From positions 1 to 49,343 of IMG/VR virus record IMGVR_UViG_3300009425_004611: DNA of 49,343 nucleotides; one strand, given 5' to 3'. The notes beneath the pieces are model-generated. The model worked only from the letters and a program-made list of their open reading frames with translations, had not been told where the DNA came from and searched no databases. The position numbers and the translations under genes were made by a program. Positions 29,281-37,291 of the stretch are shown in pieces (positions within the stretch are counted from its first letter, which is position 1; each line of letters begins with the position of its first letter). The DNA comes from a virus.

Positions 29281-30344
29281 TAGTATTGTTCTAAGTTTCC
29301 TTCCCTAACTAAGTCAGTACTCACACAATGTGGTCCGCCAGCTAATGTTCTCATATGGCGCATCTGTACTGGGACCGGAGTAACTCCATGTTTCTCCATC
29401 TCTCGCATCAAGTGTATTTCTTTGCTTGGTACGATAACTGTGTTAGGATCAATGCTTAATGTGTTCATACCGATCCAATCACTTGCTGGAGCATAGTCTT
29501 CTAAGCACGGCTGTCCAACACACATCTCTTCAGTGTACCAGATCTTATCCCACGATTTGAATAGCTCAGGAACTTTATGCTTGTCTACTCTACTAGCATT
29601 TAACACTACTAATCCAGGACGTAACGGCATAATAGTACTGTCTACATGAGCCCAGCTATAGAGATCGTGCATCATATGAACTTTAAATGCGTCTCCGAGT
29701 GTGTTCTGTAGCCATTTAGCACCTTGCTCGTTACCTGTATTAGATATCAAATACAGTATGTCGTACCCACATCTAATTAAGTTAGCAGGATCTAAGATAG
29801 GCTCGTTGTTATTTACACTAGGGTCTCTGCCTGGCTGTAACTTGTACAAGTCATCTTGTAGCATGGGCTTAGGCATTGGTAGCCATCTAGCACCTTGCAT
29901 ACTTTTCTCTTTGAATAGTTTGTTAAACAAGAATGTCTCGTGGTACCTTGCTCGTAAACTCATAGCACCTTCTATTATAGTATCGCCTATAACAGTTACA
30001 CTATCACGTGGGCAGTATGCTTCGTATTGTGTTGACTCCCATAAGCCATTGCTCACAGTACTAGCGAAGTCTATGACGCTTGTATCAGGTCTGTGGACCT
30101 TAACGTCTGCTTGTTCTAGTACAGTAACTAATGCATCTAAGTCCTCTTCTGCCTCTTCGTATACATGCTCAGGGTATCGTCCCTTAGGCAGTTGTGCATA
30201 CTCTTCTGGAGTTAAGTTAGCATAGTTAGTAGCATGGTGGCTTAAATCATTATCAGGTATGTTGGCATCTATTGCCGTTCCGATTATAATTTCTTTTAAA
30301 GTGTCCCACTCGTTGCAGGACCATATTGGTTTAGGAATGCTCAT
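29280..30344 (-). CDS. Amidinotransferase (glycine amidinotransferase-like)
   Basis: A 354-aa protein of the guanidino-group modifying family (pentein fold). SIPKPIWSCNEWDTLKEIIIG opens it; PILDPANLIRCG, WAHVDSTIMPLRPG and GGPHCVSTDL supply the catalytic Asp, His and Cys, in the AGAT order (His about 233, Cys about 340). It normally transfers an amidino group from arginine, for example to make guanidinoacetate. The ATG at 30344 is preferred over a TTG at 30350. It is in the operon of the VWA gene (promoter 32205-32233). A TATAAATA motif lies just before the ATG. Confidence 0.86.
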   Translation of the reverse strand: MSIPKPIWSCNEWDTLKEIIIGTAIDANIPDNDLSHHATNYANLTPEEYAQLPKGRYPEHVYEEAEEDLDALVTVLEQADVKVHRPDTSVIDFASTVSNGLWESTQYEAYCPRDSVTVIGDTIIEGAMSLRARYHETFLFNKLFKEKSMQGARWLPMPKPMLQDDLYKLQPGRDPSVNNNEPILDPANLIRCGYDILYLISNTGNEQGAKWLQNTLGDAFKVHMMHDLYSWAHVDSTIMPLRPGLVVLNASRVDKHKVPELFKSWDKIWYTEEMCVGQPCLEDYAPASDWIGMNTLSIDPNTVIVPSKEIHLMREMEKHGVTPVPVQMRHMRTLAGGPHCVSTDLVREGNLEQY

Positions 30345-30633
30345 ACCCAATATTTATACCTTGTATTGCTGGTGCAGGCTCTGATCCTGGATCTACATAC
30401 TGCTTGGCTAGTATGATGTCTCCAACACTTGCTAGGTACATTAGGTAACCATCTCGATAAGGTACAGCACACCAAGTCCCGGTGGCATGTGCATCTAATA
30501 ATTCTATTACTTCGGGGCAGTCAGTAAACCATTTATTGGTTAACATTTTCTCTGCCAACTCAGTTCCTTTCAATAGAACAAACTCGTCTTGAGTTAACCT
30601 ATGAAACTTTTCAAACTTATAGACTGACGTCAT
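30331..30633 (-). CDS. Hypothetical protein
   Basis: A 100-aa protein (FHRLTQDEFVLLKGTELAEK, TGTWCAVPYRDGYLMYLASV). Alpha then beta, no known motif. It overlaps the amidinotransferase start by 14 bp and shares one base with the gene upstream. Confidence 0.6.
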   Translation of the reverse strand: MTSVYKFEKFHRLTQDEFVLLKGTELAEKMLTNKWFTDCPEVIELLDAHATGTWCAVPYRDGYLMYLASVGDIILAKQYVDPGSEPAPAIQGINIGYEHS

Positions 30634-30833
30634 TATTGTGTACCTTTATTAAAAGAAACAATATTATATCTTCTTAAATCAATCTTTAGTCTTTCCTTTA
30701 ACATGTCGTTAAGGATATCTAAATAACCATTAAGTAATGCTGTGGTCTCTTCAAAGTTAATAGCAATATTAAATTCAGATTTAAACTGACTAGGGCCTGG
30801 CTCGATTCGTTTTACTGAAATTGAATTTATCAT
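30633..30833 (-). CDS. Small hypothetical protein
   Basis: A 66-aa protein starting MINSISVKRIEPGPSQF, then FNIAINFEETTALLNGYLDI and a basic end. The ATG at 30833 lies 1 bp after the stop of the VWA gene; a longer in-frame start (30845) would overlap it. No family recognised. Confidence 0.62.
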   Translation of the reverse strand: MINSISVKRIEPGPSQFKSEFNIAINFEETTALLNGYLDILNDMLKERLKIDLRRYNIVSFNKGTQ

Positions 30834-30834
30834 A

Positions 30835-32169
30835 TTATTTCTCATCTCTGTCGTATGGTACTGTTATGCCGAAAGGTGCAACGGGAGTGTTGCCTCCATA
30901 GCCTCCACCGTGTACAATAAACAATGTATCACAGTAGTTTTCATCACCCCAACTATCCCAAGGATAGCCATCTGTGAACATTACAAACTTCTTAGGTACA
31001 ATACCTTCTTCCTTGAACCAGTTGAAACAACATTCAAAGTCTGTACCTCCGCCTCCGCCTGGCTCGTATTCCATAAACTCTTCCATGTTATGCTCAGTGA
31101 ACACTTGTGGATTGTGTACTTCAGTATCAAAGCAGAACAAGTGTATACGGAAATCACTGTATTGATCCATCACACCTTTTGTTTCGCTAAGGATATCTCT
31201 AAGCATTTCATCGCTCATTGATCCTGATGTATCTATACCAACTGCAATATCAATAGTTTCTTCTCTGTCCATACCTGGCAACCAAATGCCACTGTCCATT
31301 CCTTTACGTGAACATTGATTGTAACTGTAGTCACTTCTCATTACACTTTGAATTTGCTGTGGTAGTAACTCTTTCCAACTTAGTTGCGGATTAATTAAGT
31401 CATCTACAAGACGCTTAACACCACTTGGTAAGTTGCCAGCACCAGCCGAACGTGCCGCCTGTACTGTAGCATTCTTAAATGATTCTTTAATAGAACGCTT
31501 TTCTTCTTCAGTGTAACGTACTGGGCCTTTGGTGCCGTCATTAACGTTACCTTCTTGACCTTGTCCACTACCTTCGTCTTCACCATCTTCCATATCTAAG
31601 TGAACATCTAATGTAGTTCCATCCTGGAAGTCTTTACCGTCCTCTTCCATTTGCTTAAACAAGTCAGCATATACTTCTTCAGAAGTCCATTTGCGGTACT
31701 TGTAATCAAACAGTATCTCAACCAATGTAATCTTCTCACCAACATTACCTTCTACTAGATCCATGTTTACTACATAGTCATTAGCAATGTTCCAAAGCAT
31801 AGGGTTACGATCGCCTCGTCTACCAAAGTGATCGTAAACACAATGCTCTACTTCGTGTCCCCAAAGGAACACTAAGTTTGGAATAGTTAGTGCTGATATA
31901 AAGTCTTTGTTATAGTAGAAGTACTTGCCATCTGTTGCGGCTGTTGGACACCATTCACTAGCGTCTTTGAATTCTAAACGACATGCTAAGTTTCCGTAGA
32001 ACGGACATTGCAGTAACATGTTAATACGAGTTGAAATAAGTCTATCTTCAACTTCTTTATCTGTGAGTTTGGACTCAGGAATACTAGCAATAGCCTTGTG
32101 AGCTGTATCACTTGGTGTGCCTGTTATCTTTGGTCCTTTCACTTCTAATGTATCTGTTTTAAATGACAT
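30835..32169 (-). CDS. HExxH metallopeptidase-like / VWA-domain protein
   Basis: A 444-aa protein. The N-terminal half has FLWGHEVEHCVYDHFGRRGD (H105-E-V-E-H109), as in the DUF2201/metallopeptidase-like family; residues about 195-230 are acidic and low complexity. The C-terminal half is a VWA-like domain with the MIDAS motif DIAVGIDTSGSMSDE and a later MFTDGYP. It is transcribed separately from its MoxR partner, from the promoter at 32205-32233. VWA/MoxR pairs are known to assemble or remodel metal- or protein-containing complexes; here the target is unknown. Confidence 0.86.
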   Translation of the reverse strand: MSFKTDTLEVKGPKITGTPSDTAHKAIASIPESKLTDKEVEDRLISTRINMLLQCPFYGNLACRLEFKDASEWCPTAATDGKYFYYNKDFISALTIPNLVFLWGHEVEHCVYDHFGRRGDRNPMLWNIANDYVVNMDLVEGNVGEKITLVEILFDYKYRKWTSEEVYADLFKQMEEDGKDFQDGTTLDVHLDMEDGEDEGSGQGQEGNVNDGTKGPVRYTEEEKRSIKESFKNATVQAARSAGAGNLPSGVKRLVDDLINPQLSWKELLPQQIQSVMRSDYSYNQCSRKGMDSGIWLPGMDREETIDIAVGIDTSGSMSDEMLRDILSETKGVMDQYSDFRIHLFCFDTEVHNPQVFTEHNMEEFMEYEPGGGGGTDFECCFNWFKEEGIVPKKFVMFTDGYPWDSWGDENYCDTLFIVHGGGYGGNTPVAPFGITVPYDRDEK

Positions 32170-32204
32170 AAAAACCTCCTACAATTTCTACTTAATATAC
32201 AACT

Positions 32205-32233
32205 ATTATACTACCAATGTACCCTATAGTCAA
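32205..32233 (-). promoter_or_regulatory. Sigma70 promoter for the VWA operon
   Basis: Minus strand: TTGACT (32228-32233), 17-bp spacer, TATAAT (32205-32210); leader of about 30 bases with TAGGAGG before ATG 32169. The 23-bp stretch 32191-32213 is identical to 25751-25773 in the other promoter. A terminator lies immediately upstream. Confidence 0.85.
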
Positions 32234-32243
32234 CCTTTTAATC

Positions 32244-32271
32244 AAAAAAAACCCCGCCTTGTGAGCAGGGT
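32244..32271 (-). terminator. Rho-independent terminator of the MoxR transcript
   Basis: Minus strand stem ACCCTGC / GCGGGGT (32265-32271 with 32251-32257; one G-U pair) with a 7-base loop, followed by a T8 run (32244-32251). It is downstream of the MoxR gene and a conserved-looking hairpin region, and 10 bp before the VWA promoter. Confidence 0.88.
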
Positions 32272-32282
32272 AAAACTTTTTG

Positions 32283-32349
32283 CTGTTAGGTTGTAGGAGT
32301 AACTTACGGTACGAGTATAACCAAGTACCGTTGTAGGATACAGCAACAG
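32283..32349 (-). ncRNA. Structured 3' element between MoxR stop and terminator
   Basis: A 67-base region with a perfect 7-bp hairpin (ACGGTAC 32306-32312 with GTACCGT 32325-32331, 12-base loop), flanked by two copies of a 9-base direct repeat (GTTGTAGGA at 32290-32298 and 32330-32338) and closed by CTGTT/AACAG (32283-32287 with 32345-32349). On the minus strand it follows an A8 run. It lies within a 3' UTR of 90 bases. It could be a small RNA or an mRNA-stability element; no known RNA family recognised. Confidence 0.45.
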
Positions 32350-32360
32350 TTTTTTTTGTC

Positions 32361-33455
32361 CTATGCCGCCTGAGGGAACAAGTACTTCCAGTACCTTTCC
32401 TTAAACTCCTTTTTACCTTGAAGTTTTCTAGGCTTAATATCAATGTCGTGGTCACTAAGAACACTCTTAGCACTAAAGATAACTAACTCTGGTTCAAAGT
32501 TCTCCATTATAAAGTCAAAGAAGTAATCAACACCTTTGTCAAATGCCGCTTCGTCGTCCGCTTTATTAAGAGCGGCTAGTTCGTAGCATAAACCAATTGC
32601 GAATGAGTACTGAGCTGACTTCTCTTTTACCTTAAGCGTCTTAACTTTACCAGTTAATACATCTTCTGGGTTAGGTAGCTTTGAAGCAACCTTTCTATGT
32701 TCACAAAACTTAATAGCCATGCCTTCTCCAACTGCTCCAGCAATTTCTGCCTTCTGCTCAAAGTCAGGAGCAAACTCAAACCCTTCAGTTTCTAGTATTT
32801 CGCTTACGAAAGACCAACTACGTGGTGTAGCAAATGACTGACTTGATGTCTTAGGATCAAAGTCAAATAAATCTGCTTTACTATATGTTAAGTACCCAAC
32901 AACATCTTGGTGTATCTTGTTATTAACAGCCCAAACACTCCAATCTTCGAAGTTAATGTCCATGTTAATATGACGGAATCTGTTTGCTAACGGACTAGGC
33001 ATTCTATAAGTAACACCTCTGTCAGTCTCTCTGTTACCAGCCGCTACAATTCTTACATTGCTTGGCATCTCATATTGACCAATTCGACCATTGAGGACTA
33101 ACTGGTATGCCGCCGCTTGTACACTTGGAGGAGCTGAGTTCAACTCATCTAAGAACAATACAATCATGTCGTACATTTCTGACTGTTCCATAGATGGAAG
33201 GTCTGCCGGTGGCGCCCACTCCATTTGATTTGTTTCTGCATTACGGAACGGATAACCTCTAAGGTCAGTTGGCTCCATCAATGCTAGACGCATATCAATC
33301 ATTAAATTATTACCAGGCATGTCCTTTACAATGCCTTCAATTAGTTCAGATTTACCAATTCCTGGTGCTCCCCACATGAATATTGGTCTCTTTGCCAAAA
33401 AGGCTCTGTTTACAATGTTCTTTGTCTGACTGGGTCTTACTGTTAATGTGTCCAT
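32361..33455 (-). CDS. MoxR-type AAA+ ATPase (CobS-like)
   Basis: A 364-aa ATPase. Walker A is GAPGIGKS (29-36); MIVLFLDELNSAPP is Walker B; then NVRIVAAGNRETDRGVTYRMPSPLANRFRHIN is the sensor/arginine-finger block of MoxR/CobS-type proteins. In T4-like marine phages such genes are often annotated cobS. It is monocistronic, with its own promoter (33503-33531) and terminator (32244-32271). It likely works with the VWA protein directly downstream. Confidence 0.9.
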   Translation of the reverse strand: MDTLTVRPSQTKNIVNRAFLAKRPIFMWGAPGIGKSELIEGIVKDMPGNNLMIDMRLALMEPTDLRGYPFRNAETNQMEWAPPADLPSMEQSEMYDMIVLFLDELNSAPPSVQAAAYQLVLNGRIGQYEMPSNVRIVAAGNRETDRGVTYRMPSPLANRFRHINMDINFEDWSVWAVNNKIHQDVVGYLTYSKADLFDFDPKTSSQSFATPRSWSFVSEILETEGFEFAPDFEQKAEIAGAVGEGMAIKFCEHRKVASKLPNPEDVLTGKVKTLKVKEKSAQYSFAIGLCYELAALNKADDEAAFDKGVDYFFDFIMENFEPELVIFSAKSVLSDHDIDIKPRKLQGKKEFKERYWKYLFPQAA

Positions 33456-33502
33456 ATATTACTCCTACGAAATGTATGTTTGTTTTCTCAACCTATGCAT
33501 AT

Positions 33503-33531
33503 ATTATACTAAAATCCGGTACCAATGTCAA
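33503..33531 (-). promoter_or_regulatory. Consensus sigma70 promoter for MoxR
   Basis: Minus strand: TTGACA (33526-33531), 17-bp spacer, TATAAT (33503-33508). The TGA stop of the 33528 gene is inside the -35. The leader of about 40 bases has TAGGAGT before the ATG. Confidence 0.87.
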
Positions 33532-33830
33532 CCTTTTTCTGGGGCAAACTCTAAAAATAGCTCTTTTAACTTGATTTCTAGGGCCTGTAACCGGGCTAGA
33601 TCTAAATCTGTGGTGAAATTATGCATGGTATATTCAATTGCTTTGGCATAGTGAAAACATGCCTCATACGATTCGTCAATCTCTGACATTCTGGTGTGCA
33701 ACTCTTCGGGACTAAAACTCTCAATAGTTATTTCGTAATGAGTGTCGTTGTCTGCCTTCTTTGGTTTTGAAGGAAACTTTACTACGTTGTCTTTTGGCTC
33801 GTTACCGTCGCCGTCTTTGTCTTTAGTCAT
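33528..33830 (-). CDS. Hypothetical protein, likely leaderless
   Basis: A 100-aa protein starting MTKDKDGDGNEPKDNVV, with a disordered basic/acidic N-terminus and a helical C-terminal half (HYAKAIEYTMHNFTTDLDLA, LKELFLEFAPE). ATG 33830 lies 7 bases from the -10 of its promoter, so the mRNA may have no leader. The TGA stop lies in the -35 of the MoxR promoter. No family recognised. Confidence 0.62.
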   Translation of the reverse strand: MTKDKDGDGNEPKDNVVKFPSKPKKADNDTHYEITIESFSPEELHTRMSEIDESYEACFHYAKAIEYTMHNFTTDLDLARLQALEIKLKELFLEFAPEKG

Positions 33831-33836
33831 ACATGT

Positions 33837-33865
33837 ATTATGCACTCATTGACTGTAGATGTCAA
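33837..33865 (-). promoter_or_regulatory. Sigma70 promoter, leaderless type
   Basis: Minus strand: TTGACA (33860-33865), 17-bp spacer, CATAAT (33837-33842). The ATG of the gene is 7 bases downstream of the -10, about where transcription should begin. Confidence 0.75.
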
Positions 33866-33876
33866 CCGTTTTAGCC

Positions 33877-33904
33877 AAAAAAAAGCACACCTAAGTGTGC
33901 TTTT
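33877..33904. terminator. Bidirectional-looking rho-independent terminator
   Basis: AAAAGCACAC (33881-33890) and GTGTGCTTTT (33895-33904) pair with a CTAA loop; on the minus strand the stem is followed by T8. It sits 23 bp downstream of the 1075-aa fibre stop, so it ends that transcript, and just before the next promoter. Confidence 0.93.
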
Positions 33905-33926
33905 AATTTGTTTATATATCTACTTC

Positions 33927-36900
33927 TTATGTAAAGAACTGATATTCAACAGTTGCCGTAACCGCGCCAGCAGTTGGAACACTTGCTGTGCTTCCATCTG
34001 ATTGCTTGAATGAACAACTAATAGTTGCTCCGCCTGTGATTACTTCTGCACCTAAATCAACAACATAAAGACCAGTAACAGTTGGATCATTCTGAGCCAC
34101 TGCCATTAAGTCATTACTTCCGTCGTTAACAACAATACCATCAACGCCGTCACCGGAAAAACCAGTAGCAACTTTAATAGTAAGTTTTGAGCCAGTATAA
34201 GTTCTACCAGCTGTGCTAGGCATAGTGCCAATGTTGAATGAACTGTCTGCCGAGTTAGCTGTAAAGGAAGCTCTTAAGACTGTGTCATCTACTGCGGCAA
34301 CTTGTGAATCAACGTATGCTTTAACAGATTGTTGTGTAGGAACAAGAGTAGCACTATCGCTAGCCATGTTATCTTCATCAACAAATGCTGTTACAGTAAC
34401 AACACCATCGCTTAAACTTGCGAAAGTAACTGTTCCTGAACTTAGTACGTCACCAACTTTAATACCTGCATCTGCAAGTGTTAAGTCGCCAGTGGCTGTA
34501 CCTGTTGCTGTAGTTGTTGCAAAAGCAAATTTGTCTTCGCTCTCGTCCCAACCCATAAAGCCGTTATCACCAGTACTACCACGTTCTAGTACAATACCAA
34601 TATCACTGCTGTTAGCACCAGCTAAACCACTTTGTAGTTCAATCAATGTATCACTAATAGTAGTGTTAGTTGAACTTACAGAAGTAGTAGTACCGTTAAC
34701 AGTCAAGTTACCTGACAATGTCAAGTCTTGAGCCGCTACAGTTGTTGCACCAGTGATAGCACCAGCGTTTACGCTGAATGTGCCGTCTGTTACTGTTGTA
34801 CCTGTTACTGTCGTTGCACCCAAAGATGTTAAACCAGTTACGTTAGAATCTAGATTAACTGTTAATGTATCAGTTGCACTAGCTACTGTAGTAATGTTAG
34901 ATCCGCCTGCGATGTCAACTGTGTCTCCACCGTTAACAACTTCAGAACCTGTATCACCAGTTAGTGTCCAAGAAGTACTAATAGCCGCTGTTCCAGCCGC
35001 TGTCAGTCTACCTTGTGCATCTACTGTAAAAGTAGGTATAGCAGATGAACTACCATATGATCCTGCCGTTACTGCTGTTGCATCTAGGTCTAGTGTCATA
35101 GTATTGCCTGCACCAGTTGAACTAATTCCTGTTCCGCCTGCAATAGTTAATGTTTCACTATCAAAATCAATACTTAAAGCACCACCGCTATCGCCTTGGA
35201 AGTCCAAGTCTGAAGCCGAAACTGCTGTGGCAATAGCCGCATCAGTATATGCTTTAACAGATTGCTGTGAAGGTACTAAAGTTGCACTATTAGTTGCTAA
35301 GTCATCTTCATCAAGTACGAAAGCGGCAATAGTTGCTACTGTTCCTGCTTGACCAGAAGTTGCTTGGTTACCTGCGGCGTTAACACCTGGCAAGTTAATA
35401 TCAGCAGTACCATCAAATGATACTCCACCAATTGCTCTTGCTGTTGCTAATGCTGTTGCTCCAGCGGCAAGTGTTGATGCTGAAGCTGTACCAGTTACGT
35501 TACCTGTTAAAGGTCCTGCAAAACCGCCTGCTGTCATTGTTCCACTTACTGTTGGTGCGTTAACTAATCCAACAGTAATAGCATTGTCGCTAACTGTTGT
35601 TTCAATTTCATTTGCTGTACCGTTAAAGTTAATAGTGTCTGTACCAACAACTACACCGTCATCTGAACCACTGTCTGCGCCAATTGTTAGTGTAGTACTA
35701 ATAGCACCCACTGTAGCGTCGACGTATGCTTTAGTTGATTCTGCAGAAGCTACGTTAGTTGCCGAAGCACCTGCCATAGAATCTGAATCAATTAAGTGAG
35801 CCGCAATACTAGTTACTGTACCTGCTGATCCCGAAACATCTCCTGTTACGTTACCAACTACTGCACCAGTATGTGTTCCTTCTGTGTTAGCAACAAAACT
35901 TGCTACAGTATAACCTGTTGCACTTTTGTCTACTACGTTACCTGAAATAGTTTCTTGAGAGTCTGCGAACAAATGGTATTTACCATCGTTTGCGTCTCTG
36001 AATAAACCAGTTGCTAGGTCATTTGAACCATCGTTATATGAACCAAAGAAACCAATATCAACTGCGTCAGATGAATTACTAGTAGCATAAGCAACTAGTG
36101 AATCTTCTACAGCCATGTTAGTTACGTTAACGTCTGTTCTTGTACCAGAAACAGTTAAGTTTCCAGAAACAGTTAAGTTACCGCCAATTGTTGGATTCTG
36201 TACTAGACCAACTTGGATTTGATTTGCAGTTACGGTTGTTTCTACTTCATTAGTTGTACCAGCGATAGTGAAAGTTTCACCGCCGTCTAATGCGTTAGCA
36301 GTTCCACTATCAGCCGCAATGTTAAATGATGTTGCGATTGTAGCCGTTGTAGCCGCTGTTACTAAACCTTTAGCATTAATTGTTAATACTGGAATAGTTG
36401 TAGTACTACCAACTGAACCTACGTCTGTATTAACTGTTGCTAAAGTCGCCGCGCCTGTTACGTTACCTGAACCATCAAATGATGCTGAAGTCCATGCAAT
36501 GTCGCCAGTTGCCGCTATTGTTCTTCCAGTTGTTAATGTTGCCGCTGAACCAGTTGTATCTTGGTTACCAGTTGCGTTAACGCCTGGCAAGCTAATATCT
36601 CCGGAACCATCAAATGATACTCCGCCAATATTTCTTGCTGTTGCTAATGTTGTGGCTGTTGAAGCGTTACCAACTAATGCACCAGTAATATTTCCTGTTG
36701 CGTTAATAGTTGTAAAGCTACCTGCCGCGGCGCTGTTTGCGCCAATTGTTGTTCCGTCAATAGCACCACCGTCGATGTCTATTGCTGTATTTGCCTGGGT
36801 TGCAACGTTGCCTAACCCTAATGCTGTTCTACCAGCCGCCGCATCTGCACTACCTAATAGTGAAATACCTGTTGCTGATATATCTGTTTGGCCAAATGTG

Positions 36901-37154
36901 TCGGTGCCTGTAGTGTAAAGAATTTTGCCAGTCGCAACGGTCGTTAAACCTGTTCCGCCTTTTGCAACTGATATCGCAGTACCTGCCCACGTACCCGCCA
37001 GTACGGTTGCAAACTCAATATCTTCTAAACTACTACCAGAATCTTTAACTTGGAATTTGTTTGCGGATTTGTCATATACCATGAACCCTCCACCTTTACC
37101 AAATTGAATATCTGCGGCAACACCTTTGATACCAAAGTTTTTAATGTTCGCCAT
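33927..37154 (-). CDS. Large fibre/structural protein
   Basis: A 1075-aa Thr/Ser/Ala/Gly-rich repeat protein. Repeated blocks include IGGVSFDGSGDISLPGVNATG and a near copy GGVSFDGTADINLPGVNAAG, LTVSGNLTVSGTRTDVN and the SDIGIVLERGSTGDNGFMGWD module. Segments of this type form the beta-helical repeats of marine myovirus tail or base-plate fibres. The C-terminal 120 residues (TVLRASFTANSADSSFNIG...) look like a folded end domain. A GATAAATA late element precedes it; AAGGAGT is the ribosome site. Host adhesion is the likely role. Confidence 0.85.
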   Translation of the reverse strand: MANIKNFGIKGVAADIQFGKGGGFMVYDKSANKFQVKDSGSSLEDIEFATVLAGTWAGTAISVAKGGTGLTTVATGKILYTTGTDTFGQTDISATGISLLGSADAAAGRTALGLGNVATQANTAIDIDGGAIDGTTIGANSAAAGSFTTINATGNITGALVGNASTATTLATARNIGGVSFDGSGDISLPGVNATGNQDTTGSAATLTTGRTIAATGDIAWTSASFDGSGNVTGAATLATVNTDVGSVGSTTTIPVLTINAKGLVTAATTATIATSFNIAADSGTANALDGGETFTIAGTTNEVETTVTANQIQVGLVQNPTIGGNLTVSGNLTVSGTRTDVNVTNMAVEDSLVAYATSNSSDAVDIGFFGSYNDGSNDLATGLFRDANDGKYHLFADSQETISGNVVDKSATGYTVASFVANTEGTHTGAVVGNVTGDVSGSAGTVTSIAAHLIDSDSMAGASATNVASAESTKAYVDATVGAISTTLTIGADSGSDDGVVVGTDTINFNGTANEIETTVSDNAITVGLVNAPTVSGTMTAGGFAGPLTGNVTGTASASTLAAGATALATARAIGGVSFDGTADINLPGVNAAGNQATSGQAGTVATIAAFVLDEDDLATNSATLVPSQQSVKAYTDAAIATAVSASDLDFQGDSGGALSIDFDSETLTIAGGTGISSTGAGNTMTLDLDATAVTAGSYGSSSAIPTFTVDAQGRLTAAGTAAISTSWTLTGDTGSEVVNGGDTVDIAGGSNITTVASATDTLTVNLDSNVTGLTSLGATTVTGTTVTDGTFSVNAGAITGATTVAAQDLTLSGNLTVNGTTTSVSSTNTTISDTLIELQSGLAGANSSDIGIVLERGSTGDNGFMGWDESEDKFAFATTTATGTATGDLTLADAGIKVGDVLSSGTVTFASLSDGVVTVTAFVDEDNMASDSATLVPTQQSVKAYVDSQVAAVDDTVLRASFTANSADSSFNIGTMPSTAGRTYTGSKLTIKVATGFSGDGVDGIVVNDGSNDLMAVAQNDPTVTGLYVVDLGAEVITGGATISCSFKQSDGSTASVPTAGAVTATVEYQFFT

Positions 37155-37246
37155 TTGTGTTACTCCTTAAGGATGATCAATTTATTAAATCATATTTTAT
37201 CTATAGATCGCACCATAATCAAAGGTTCTGACTACAATACTAGTTG

Positions 37247-37254
37247 TATTTATC
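37247..37254 (-). promoter_or_regulatory. Late-type promoter for the large fibre
   Basis: GATAAATA on the minus strand in the 137-bp gap, 93 bases before the ATG of the 33927-37154 gene. The leader is AT-rich and ends with TTAAGGAGTAAC. Confidence 0.55.
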
Positions 37255-37291
37255 GTTCAAATTAGTTTTGAGTGGGTTACTGGATTGAATG

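Noticed and set aside
32272-32352. tRNA in the MoxR 3' region
   Set aside because: No acceptor stem, T-loop or CCA-like end could be fitted; only a simple hairpin with direct repeats is seen.
32345-32360. A-run followed by hairpin as a -1 frameshift site for MoxR
   Set aside because: The MoxR stop codon comes before the A-run, so ribosomes in frame would not reach it.
32192-32473. 93-codon minus-strand ORF overlapping the end of MoxR
   Set aside because: It runs through the structured region and the terminator, has no ribosome site and no sensible composition.
33927-37154. Long plus-strand ORFs antisense to the fibre genes (for example 34213-34731, 34753-35352, 36268-36918)
   Set aside because: They are Val/Ala/Pro/Ser-rich mirror images of Thr/Ser/Gly/Ala-rich fibre repeats, with no ribosome sites and no domain.
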